Source: Candidatus Rokubacteria bacterium RIFCSPLOWO2_02_FULL_72_37
GTDB lineage: Bacteria; Methylomirabilota; Methylomirabilia; Rokubacteriales; CSP1-6
Assembly: GCA_001790315.1 (NCBI GenBank)
Contig: MGCE01000073.1
Location: forward strand, 1 to 5,515
Reading direction: 5' to 3'
DNA length: 5,515 nt
Shown: piece by piece, positions 1-5,157 of the stretch
How positions within the stretch are numbered: position 1 is the first letter of the stretch
Layout of the letters: every line of letters begins with the position of its first letter
The notes under the pieces: model-generated
What the model was told of the DNA's origin: nothing
The model's input: the letters and a program-made list of their open reading frames with translations, nothing else
Database searches by the model: none
Made by a program: the position numbers and the translations under genes

Positions 1-675
1 GTCACGACCGCCGCGGGAGGCGACGGCGAGGTCGTGGCGAGCATCGCCGACAGCGGTGTCGGCATCCCGGAGGGCGTCCGGGAGCGGATCTTCGATCCCT
101 TCTTCACGACCAAGGGGGTGCAGGGCACGGGACTCGGCCTGGCGATGACCTACGGGATCCTCGCGCGCCACAACGCGCGGATCGAGGTGGACAGCGCCGA
201 GGGGCGCGGGACCACGTTCCGGCTGACCTTCCGGACCGCGGGCGACGTGGACGCGTGGACGCAGTCCGAGCCCGCCCCCGCTGCGCGCACGGCGGTCTCG
301 TCCCTGCGGTGCCTCGTGGTGGACGACGAGGTGCCGGTGGGCGCGATGCTCGGCGACGTCCTCGAGTCCGGCGGGCATCGCGCCGTCGTGCTGACGGACG
401 GCGGCGAGGCGATCGCGCGCTTCGGAGCCGAGGCCTTCGACGTCGTGTTCACCGATCTCGCGATGCCGCGTGTCTCCGGCTGGCAGGTGGCGCGTGCGAT
501 CAAGGAGATGGCGCCGGCCGTGCCCGTCTTCCTCGTCACCGGCTTCGGCGTGGAGCTGTCGGCCGAGGAGCGCCGCGCGCACGGCGTCGACGCCGTGCTC
601 GTGAAACCACTCAAGATTCAGGAGATCCTGGACACCGTGGCCCTGATCGCGCCCCGGCGTGTCCAGCCCACCTGA
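1..675 (+). CDS. hybrid sensor histidine kinase C-terminus: HATPase domain plus receiver domain (5' truncated)
   Basis: This is the C-terminal part of a two-component signalling protein whose start lies before the window; frame 1 is open from base 1, giving 224 visible residues. Residues 1-80 are the end of a GHKL ATPase domain that binds ATP for histidine autophosphorylation. The G1 box DSGVGIP is at 17-23, the F box DPFFTTK at 32-38 and the G2 box GTGLGLA at 42-48. A linker of about 20 residues rich in Ala and Pro leads to a receiver domain (about 103-217). Its acidic pair is D108/D109, the phospho-acceptor is D152 (in FTDLAMP), the switch Thr is T180 and the conserved Lys is K202 (VKPL). 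The receiver therefore looks phosphorylatable. The missing N-terminus should hold the HisKA domain and probably PAS or other sensor domains. No DNA-binding output domain follows, so a separate partner is expected. The stop is 14 nt before the next gene, suggesting co-transcription. The signal it senses cannot be inferred. Confidence 0.93.
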   Translation, partial: VTTAAGGDGEVVASIADSGVGIPEGVRERIFDPFFTTKGVQGTGLGLAMTYGILARHNARIEVDSAEGRGTTFRLTFRTAGDVDAWTQSEPAPAARTAVSSLRCLVVDDEVPVGAMLGDVLESGGHRAVVLTDGGEAIARFGAEAFDVVFTDLAMPRVSGWQVARAIKEMAPAVPVFLVTGFGVELSAEERRAHGVDAVLVKPLKIQEILDTVALIAPRRVQPT

Positions 676-689
676 GCGGAGGACGTTCG

Positions 690-1478
690 ATGAGCTTCGA
701 GACCCTGGACCTGACGCGGAGCGGCGGAGTCGCCACGATCACGCTGAACCGGCCGGAGGCGTTCAACGCGCTCAACCTCACGCTCGGCCGCGAGCTGTTC
801 CACGCGACGCTCGAGGTGGACGAGGATCCCGACGTCCGGGCCGTCGTGATCACGGGCGCGGGGCGGGCCTTCTGCGCGGGCGGCGACGTCAAGGACTTCG
901 CCGACAATCTCCCCCGGATCGGCGTGCTCGTGAAGGAGCTGACGACGTACCTGCACGGGGCGGTGTCGCGCCTCTGCCGCAGCGACAAGCCCGTCATCAT
1001 GGCGGTGAACGGCGTGGCGGCGGGCGGGGGATTCTCCTTCGCGCTCTGCGGGGACATCGTGCTCGCCGGGGAATCGGCCCGCTTCACGATGGCGTACGCG
1101 AAGATCGCGGCGACCCCGGACGGGTCCTCGTCGTACTTCCTGCCGCGCCTGATCGGGCTCCGGCGCGCGCTCGAGCTCTACATGACGAACCGCGTGCTCT
1201 CGGCGCGCGAGGCCCTGGAGTGGGGGCTCGTGACGCGCGTGGTGCCGGACGCCGAGCTCGCCGGCGCCGCGGCCGGGCTAGCGCGCGAACTCGCGCTGGG
1301 ACCCACACGGGCGTTCGGCGGCGCGAAGCGGCTCTTCCACCAGTCGACCTGGGAGAGTCTCGAAACGCAGATGGAGCTCGAGGCGCAGGCGATCGCGGCG
1401 AGCGGCCACACCGAGGACTTCGCGGCCGGCGTGACCGCCTTCGCGAACAAGCGGACGCCGACGTTCCGGGGGCGCTGA
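690..1478 (+). CDS. enoyl-CoA hydratase/isomerase family protein (crotonase fold, PaaG-like active site)
   Basis: This 262-residue protein has the usual length for a crotonase-superfamily enzyme, which acts on acyl-CoA thioesters in the cytoplasm. The ATG at 690 follows a GGAGGA Shine-Dalgarno (678-683) with 6-nt spacing; the open frame further upstream is only a shadow of the kinase gene. Seen: CoA-binding/oxyanion-hole segment FCAGGD (61-66), the second oxyanion segment AVNGVAAGGG (105-114), CGDIVLAGESARF (120-132) and the C-terminal AFANKRTPTF helix. Aligned by eye to rat mitochondrial hydratase, the two catalytic glutamates (E144 and E164 of that enzyme) are replaced by S116 and Y136. Instead the protein has D144 in KIAATPDG, where PaaG-type isomerases and related enzymes carry a catalytic Asp (KIGLIPD in PaaG, from memory). 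Hydration of simple enoyl-CoA is therefore unlikely. An isomerase-type reaction, or another CoA-thioester reaction using one Asp, is more plausible. No other fatty-acid or phenylacetate gene is nearby to fix the substrate. Only 11 nt separate it from the next gene. Confidence 0.93.
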   Translation: MSFETLDLTRSGGVATITLNRPEAFNALNLTLGRELFHATLEVDEDPDVRAVVITGAGRAFCAGGDVKDFADNLPRIGVLVKELTTYLHGAVSRLCRSDKPVIMAVNGVAAGGGFSFALCGDIVLAGESARFTMAYAKIAATPDGSSSYFLPRLIGLRRALELYMTNRVLSAREALEWGLVTRVVPDAELAGAAAGLARELALGPTRAFGGAKRLFHQSTWESLETQMELEAQAIAASGHTEDFAAGVTAFANKRTPTFRGR

Positions 1479-1489
1479 GGGCGCGCGCG

Positions 1490-2236
1490 ATGCGACCGCG
1501 CCTGTTCTACCGCCCCGGCTGATCGTCCTGCGCCAAGACGCGGGAGCTCCTCGCGTCGTGGGGGATCGAGTTCGATCCCGTGAACGTCGAGGCCGACCCG
1601 GGCGGGCGCGAGGCTCTCGCGCGGCTCGGCGTGCCCCTCGTGCCGGCTGTGGCGCTCGGCGAGCGCGCGGTGCACGGCTGGAATCCCGCGGGATACGCCG
1701 CGCTGCTCGGCGTGCGCCACGTCCCCCCGGCGGCCCTGCCCCCCGCGACGCTGGCGGCGCGGCTCGACCGCATCCTGGAGGCGACCCAGCAGCTGCTCAC
1801 ACCGCTCGACGCGCGGCACCTCGACGTCACACCGCCCGAGCGCGACCGGACGCTGCGCGACCTCGCCTATCACGTCTTCCGTCTCGCGCTGGCGTTCGTC
1901 GACGGGATGGACGTGGGCGAGCTCCCGGAGCGCTGGCTGCAGGAGCGCGCGCCCGCGGACCTGCGCGACGGGGCCGCCATCGGCCGTTACGGGGCGCTGG
2001 TGCGCGGGCGGATCGGGGGCTGGGTCGAGGGCGCCGCGCCGGGCGAGTTCGCACGGGTCATCCGCGTCTACTACGGGCCGCAGTCGGGGCACGAGCTGCT
2101 CGAGCGGACGACGTGGCACGCCGCGCAGCACCTGCGCCAGCTTCACGTCCTGGTCGGGCGCCTCGGCGTCGCGCCCGCGGTAGCCCTGCCGGTCGACGCC
2201 TTCGACGGCCTGCCGCTGCCGGAGGCCCTGTGGTGA
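1490..2236 (+). CDS. candidate selenoprotein: glutaredoxin-like (UxxC) domain fused to DinB-like domain, in-frame TGA read as Sec
   Basis: Reading TGA 1520-1522 as selenocysteine gives a 248-residue protein. The ATG at 1490 has a GAGGG Shine-Dalgarno (1477-1481) with 8-nt spacing, overlapping the crotonase stop. Residues 1-74 are glutaredoxin-like: first strand RLFYRPG (4-10), U11-S-S-C14 where CxxC belongs, helix AKTRELLASWG, a likely cis-proline P52 in PLVP, and GWNPAGYAALLG (63-74), similar to the GF.P..L segment of NrdH-type redoxins. Residues about 88-226 form a helical DinB-like domain with a probable metal triad H128 (LAYH) and H210/H214 (WHAAQH). DinB-fold relatives include the bacillithiol and mycothiol S-transferases. 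Inferred role: selenol/thiol redox chemistry coupled to a metal-dependent thiol reaction; substrate unknown. Apart from the TGA the frame is open, and third positions are almost all G or C on both sides of it. A start at GTG 1580 (codon 31) would remove the active site and begin inside the domain. Alternatives are a sequencing error or a recent nonsense mutation of a Cys codon. The presence of selA, selB, selC and selD in this genome cannot be checked here. Confidence 0.8.
1531..1563 (+). promoter_or_regulatory. putative bacterial SECIS element (selenocysteine insertion hairpin)
   Basis: Just after the in-frame TGA lies a perfect 6-bp stem, GACGCG (1537-1542) with CGCGTC (1552-1557), closing the 9-nt loop GGAGCTCCT (1543-1551). 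The loop can tighten by pairing GG (1543-1544) with CC (1549-1550), leaving an AGCT tetraloop and a bulged T at 1551. Below an A/G mismatch (1536/1558), CCA (1533-1535) pairs with TGG (1559-1561), and a further C-G pair is possible at 1531/1563. The loop starts 20 nt after the TGA (22 nt in the tighter form). From general knowledge of bacterial SECIS elements, a hairpin directly downstream in the coding region, a loop about 16-37 nt from UGA and a G among the first two loop bases are expected; all are met. SelB binding is inferred. GC-rich coding sequence also forms chance hairpins, so the evidence lies in the combination of position, loop and active-site TGA. Confidence 0.7.
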
Positions 2237-2291
2237 GTGTGGCGCGGCGGCATCGAGGAGCGCCACGGCTCCGCCGGGGTGCGACGAGCGT

Positions 2292-2325
2292 ATGGGGGGC
2301 TTGGGGGGCGCCCGGAGCCCCCCAT
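2292..2325. terminator. strong inverted repeat, probable bidirectional terminator between converging genes
   Basis: ATGGGGGGCT (2292-2301) is matched perfectly by AGCCCCCCAT (2316-2325), with a 14-nt spacer that itself contains the palindrome GGGCGCCC. It sits in the 93-nt gap between the stop of the plus-strand fusion gene (2236) and the stop of the minus-strand membrane gene (2330), only 4 nt beyond the latter. No T-tract follows on either strand, so this is not a classical intrinsic terminator. Its placement between two gene ends and its stability still make transcription ending or mRNA 3' protection the likely role. The rest of the gap shows nothing else recognisable. Confidence 0.6.
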
Positions 2326-2329
2326 GGAA

Positions 2330-3274
2330 TCACTCGTCCTCGATCCAGGCGCCGGTGAGGCGGCGCGCCAGCGCGCGGTGCCTGCGGAAGAAGTAGCCGA
2401 GCATCGCGGCCGCCGCGAGGAGATTCGCCAGGAACACCGTCCAGCCGGCGATCTCGTCGAGCACCCACTTCGCCGCGATCACGACGGCGCCGAAGAAGAA
2501 GACCTCGAAGGCCGTGAAGAAGATCACCAGCGCGAAGACGAACAGCGGCTGGCGCTCGGCGCCGGCGATGAGCAGGGCTCCCACCGCGCCGACGACGATG
2601 AACGCGAGGGCGTGCACGATCGAGTAGGAGACGATCGACGCGAGCACGCCGGTCTGCCGCAGGATCCCGCCGCCGAGGAGCGTGGGGGTGCGCAGCGGCT
2701 CCCCCTGGATCGAGTCGATCGCCAGGAACCACAGGGCGACGATCGCCGCGCCGAGGAGACCGGCCACCACGCCCTCCCGGAGGACGCCGCCCCAGGAGCC
2801 GACGAGCGTGGCCGGAAGCGCCCGGTGGAAGCGGAAGAGGTACCAGAGCATCGCGATCGACGCGAGCAGGTTCCCGACGAGGATCTCCCACCACACGAGC
2901 GCGCCGAGCATCGAGTGCCCGAGCGCGCCGAGCGCCGCGAAGAAGAACACCTCGAAGCAGGCGAACAGGATCACGAAGGCGACGAAGAGCGCGGGCTCGC
3001 GCTCGCTCACCGCCATCACGCTCGCCGCGATGACGCCGAACGCGACGAAGGCGAGGCCGTGCAGGAGCGTGTAGCCCAGCACGTTGCCGGGCGTGATCTC
3101 GAGCCCGATCGGGTTGGTGACGCCCTGGAAGACGGCGGCGCCGAGCAGGCCGGGCGTGAGGAGCGGCTTGCCGCGCCCAAGGTCGAAGATGAGGAACCAG
3201 ATCGCGACCACGGCGGCGCCGAGCAGGCCGGCGACGATGCCCTCACGCATCACCGAGCGCTGGACTGGCGTCAT
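2330..3274 (-). CDS. integral membrane protein, two tandem copies of a four-helix unit (function unknown)
   Basis: The 314 residues contain about eight hydrophobic helices (roughly 11-31, 66-88, 95-118, 127-148, 167-187, 214-237, 244-267, 276-297), so the protein lies in the cytoplasmic membrane. It is an internal duplication. Residues 10-153 and 166-302 align nearly end to end: REGIVAGLLGAAVVAIWFL with REGVVAGLLGAAIVALWFL, LLHGLAF with IVHALAF, then FEVFFF (107-112 and 256-261), VGNLLASIAML with LANLLAAAAML, and closing HRAL (150-153 and 299-302). Each unit keeps one His in its second helix (H72, H221) and a Glu in FEVFFF (E108, E257). I do not recognise a named family. A channel, transporter-like or stress-associated membrane protein are all possible. 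The ATG at 3274 lacks a clear Shine-Dalgarno; ATG at 3250 (M9) is an alternative. The gene begins 15 nt after the Sumf1-domain gene ends, so the two probably form an operon. A TACAAT box (3284-3289, minus strand) could add an internal promoter, and the upstream GGAG is rather far from the start. Confidence 0.85.
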   Translation of the reverse strand: MTPVQRSVMREGIVAGLLGAAVVAIWFLIFDLGRGKPLLTPGLLGAAVFQGVTNPIGLEITPGNVLGYTLLHGLAFVAFGVIAASVMAVSEREPALFVAFVILFACFEVFFFAALGALGHSMLGALVWWEILVGNLLASIAMLWYLFRFHRALPATLVGSWGGVLREGVVAGLLGAAIVALWFLAIDSIQGEPLRTPTLLGGGILRQTGVLASIVSYSIVHALAFIVVGAVGALLIAGAERQPLFVFALVIFFTAFEVFFFGAVVIAAKWVLDEIAGWTVFLANLLAAAAMLGYFFRRHRALARRLTGAWIEDE

Positions 3275-3289
3275 TGCCGGGCAATTGTA

Positions 3290-3934
3290 TCACTCCGGGT
3301 AGCGCGCGAGCCTCACTCCATAGTCGGAATAGCGCAGGTGTGGCGGCAGGGAGGACCGGTGGGCGACCGGGCTCCACGGGTCGGCGTGGCGCCAGGCGCC
3401 ACCGCGGCTCACCCGGCGCACGCCGGAGTCCGGGCCGCCGGGGTTGCGCGCCGGCGAGCGCGCGTAGTAGTCCTCGCCAAACCAGTCGGCGCACCACTCG
3501 TGGCACACCCCGGAGAGGTCGGTCAGCCCGAAGGCGTTCGCCGGGGTCGCCGGAACGCGCGGCGGCCGGTCGAACGTGCCGCGCGGGCGCGCCTCGCCCC
3601 ACGGGTAGCGCGCGGCCTCGAGGCCGCCGCGCGCGGCCTTCTCCCACTCGGCCTCGCTCGGCAACCGTGCGCCGGCCCACGCGGCGAATGCGGCGGCGTC
3701 GTGCCAGGACAGGCCCACGACGGGCTGGCTCGGGTCGGAGAAGGCGGGATCGCCCAGGAAGGGGGCCGGCGCCGCGCCCGTCGCCCGTACGAACCGTTCG
3801 TGCTCCGCGTTCGTCACCGGACGGCGGCCGATCAGGAAGGCGTCCACCCAGACGACGTGCGGCGGCCGCTCGGCCGGGAGGCCGTGCTCCCAGCCCATGC
3901 GGAACGAGCCCGCGGCGACGAGCACGAAGTCCAC
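3290..3934 (-). CDS. formylglycine-generating enzyme (Sumf1/FGE-sulfatase domain) family protein, catalytic cysteines absent
   Basis: From GTG 3934 the protein has 214 residues and is essentially one Sumf1-type domain. It opens with FVLVAAGSFRMG (3-14), followed by the family hallmarks FLIGRRPVTNAEHERF (33-48), PVVGLSWHDAAAFAAW (71-86), RLPSEAEWEKAARGG (90-104), YPWGE (110-114), NAFGLTDLSGVCHEWCADW (133-151), RVSRGGAW (174-181) and YGVRLAR (205-211). In true FGE two cysteines after RGGS oxidise sulfatase cysteine to formylglycine. Here those places appear to be His and Ser (RHADPWS, 182-188), so that activity is not expected. No sulfatase gene is adjacent. Relatives without the cysteines include ergothioneine-type synthases and carbohydrate- or peptide-binding modules, so the role is open. 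An ATG at 3988 would add 18 residues but would overlap the divergent aminotransferase start and its promoter; GTG 3934 lies where family members usually begin. Neither has a Shine-Dalgarno. No signal peptide is evident. The membrane-protein gene follows directly. Confidence 0.85.
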   Translation of the reverse strand: MDFVLVAAGSFRMGWEHGLPAERPPHVVWVDAFLIGRRPVTNAEHERFVRATGAAPAPFLGDPAFSDPSQPVVGLSWHDAAAFAAWAGARLPSEAEWEKAARGGLEAARYPWGEARPRGTFDRPPRVPATPANAFGLTDLSGVCHEWCADWFGEDYYARSPARNPGGPDSGVRRVSRGGAWRHADPWSPVAHRSSLPPHLRYSDYGVRLARYPE

Positions 3935-3940
3935 GGCCGC

Positions 3941-3966
3941 GAGTCTATAATGTCCTGCGAGAGGAG
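3941..3966 (+). promoter_or_regulatory. divergent promoter region: TATAAT box and Shine-Dalgarno for the aminotransferase gene
   Basis: A perfect sigma70-type -10 hexamer TATAAT lies at 3946-3951 on the plus strand, in a rare AT-rich patch of an otherwise GC-rich window. It is 21 nt before the aminotransferase ATG. No convincing -35 box is seen 16-18 nt upstream. The Shine-Dalgarno AGAGGAG (3960-3966) follows with 6-nt spacing to the ATG at 3973. On the minus strand the same patch reads TATAGACT (3942-3949), which could be a -10 box for the Sumf1 gene. A transcript from it would begin within a few bases of GTG 3934, implying a leaderless or nearly leaderless mRNA. The minus-strand assignment is weak. 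Confidence 0.6.
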
Positions 3967-3972
3967 CGCCCG

Positions 3973-5157
3973 ATGACCTTCGCCGCACGCATGGCCCGAC
4001 TGGGCACCGAATCGGCCTTCGAGGTCCTCGCCCGGGCGCGGGCGCTCGAGCGGACCGGCCGCCGGATCATCCACCTCGAGATCGGCGAGCCGGACTTCGA
4101 CACGCCCGCCCACATCAAGGAGGCGGCCAAGCAGGCGCTCGACGCCGGCGCGACGCACTACGGCCCGTCCGCCGGGCTGCCCGAGCTGCGCGAGGCGATC
4201 GCCAAGCACGTCGCGGAGACCCGCGGCGTGGCCGTGCGTCCCGAGGAGGTCGTGGTCACGCCCGGCGCGAAGCCGATCATGTTCTTCACCATCCTGGCGC
4301 TCGTCGACCGGGGCGACGAGGTGATCTACCCGAACCCGGGCTTCCCGATCTACGAGTCGGTCATCAACTTCGTCGGCGGCATCCCCGTCCCGATCCCCCT
4401 GCGGGAGGAGAGCGGCTTCGGCTTCGACCTCGAGCTGTTCGAGCGGCGCGTGTCGTCGAAGACGAAGCTCATCGTCATCAACTCGCCCCAGAACCCCACG
4501 GGCGGCGTGCTCGACGCGGCCCAGCTCGGGCGGATCGCCGCCCTGGCCGCGGCGCGCGGGATCCCGGTGCTGAGCGACGAGATCTACCGCCAGTTCCTCT
4601 ACGAGGGCGAGTTCGTCTCGATCATGGGACTGCCCGGCATGCGCGAGCGCACGATCCTGCTCGACGGCTTCTCGAAGTCGTACGCGATGACCGGCTGGCG
4701 CCTGGGCTACGGCGTGATGCCGGTGCCCCTCGCCGAGCACGTGACGCGCCTCATGGTCAACTCGGCCTCGTGCACGGCCTCCTTCGTGCAGCTCGCCGGG
4801 ATCGCCGCGCTGCAGGGCGACCAGACGCCGGTCGCGCGCATGGTCACGGAGTTCAAGCGGCGGCGCGACCTCCTCGTCGGGGGCCTCGACGCGCTGCCCG
4901 GCGTCCGGTGCGCGCGGCCCCGCGGCGCCTTCTACGTGTTTCCCAACATCACGGGCACCGGCCGGTCCTCCGCCGAGGTCGCCGAGCGGCTGCTCAACGA
5001 GGCGGGCGTCGCGGCGCTCTCGGGCACCGCGTTCGGCGCGCACGGCGAGGGCTACCTGCGCCTGTCCTACGCGAACTCGGAAGACAACCTGCGTGAGGCG
5101 CTCGAGCGGATGCGTCCGGTCTTCGAGAGCCTCGGACGTCAGACGCCGGCCTCGTGA
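3973..5157 (+). CDS. class I/II pyridoxal phosphate-dependent aminotransferase (aspartate aminotransferase-like)
   Basis: This 394-residue protein is full length for fold-type I aminotransferases, cytoplasmic enzymes that move an amino group between an amino acid and a 2-oxo acid. Visible motifs: HLEIGEPDFDTP (34-45) near the substrate entrance, HYGPSAGLPELREAIA (62-77), VTPGAK (95-100) at the phosphate-binding loop, the cofactor-contacting N174 in NSPQNPTG (170-177), D202 and Y205 in SDEIY contacting the pyridine ring, and the Schiff-base lysine K235 in GFSKSYAMTGWRLGY (232-246). R363 in YLRLSYA should bind the substrate alpha-carboxylate. All catalytic residues are present. The layout matches subgroup I-gamma enzymes (Thermus-type aspartate aminotransferase and alanine/aromatic relatives); the true substrate cannot be fixed by eye. 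ATG 3973 is supported by a strong Shine-Dalgarno and a consensus -10 box; the frame is open further upstream but that part is non-coding shadow of the opposite gene. Its stop overlaps the next gene's start (GTGA), indicating translational coupling to a ThDP enzyme, so the two may act on the same 2-oxo acid. Confidence 0.95.
   Translation: MTFAARMARLGTESAFEVLARARALERTGRRIIHLEIGEPDFDTPAHIKEAAKQALDAGATHYGPSAGLPELREAIAKHVAETRGVAVRPEEVVVTPGAKPIMFFTILALVDRGDEVIYPNPGFPIYESVINFVGGIPVPIPLREESGFGFDLELFERRVSSKTKLIVINSPQNPTGGVLDAAQLGRIAALAAARGIPVLSDEIYRQFLYEGEFVSIMGLPGMRERTILLDGFSKSYAMTGWRLGYGVMPVPLAEHVTRLMVNSASCTASFVQLAGIAALQGDQTPVARMVTEFKRRRDLLVGGLDALPGVRCARPRGAFYVFPNITGTGRSSAEVAERLLNEAGVAALSGTAFGAHGEGYLRLSYANSEDNLREALERMRPVFESLGRQTPAS

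Noticed and set aside
255..689. N-terminal extension of the crotonase frame over the receiver domain
   Set aside because: Arg-rich nonsense in the wrong frame under the receiver domain; ATG 690 has the Shine-Dalgarno and begins at the normal crotonase N-terminus.
1520..1522. The TGA as an ordinary stop or pseudogene mutation
   Set aside because: Possible but less likely: the only lesion in 249 codons falls on the one residue where Sec is expected and is followed by a well-placed hairpin. It remains the main alternative and needs read-level or homologue evidence.
1580..2236. A 218-residue protein starting at GTG 1580 as the complete gene
   Set aside because: It would start in the second strand of a glutaredoxin-like domain, has no ribosome site, and leaves unexplained a strongly coding, motif-bearing segment (1490-1579) in the same frame with its own Shine-Dalgarno.
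1178..2266. 362-residue minus-strand open frame opposite the crotonase and redoxin/DinB genes
   Set aside because: Compositionally biased Arg/Ala/Gly-rich shadow; the plus-strand genes carry the motifs.
3274..3972. N-terminal extension of the aminotransferase frame
   Set aside because: Arg/Pro/Ser-rich shadow of the minus-strand Sumf1 gene; ATG 3973 has promoter, ribosome site and the family's usual start.
2237..3976. 579-residue plus-strand open frame opposite the membrane and Sumf1 genes
   Set aside because: Its translation is a low-complexity run of charged residues (E, R, D, H) typical of antisense to GC-rich hydrophobic genes. The minus-strand proteins have clear family motifs and repeats.
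3935..3988. ATG 3988 as start of the Sumf1-domain gene
   Set aside because: It would overlap the aminotransferase start codon, ribosome site and TATAAT box and add 18 residues with no family similarity. It is not excluded outright.
3832..5043. 403-residue minus-strand open frame opposite the aminotransferase
   Set aside because: It is the antisense shadow of a complete aminotransferase with all catalytic motifs and shows no recognisable domain itself.
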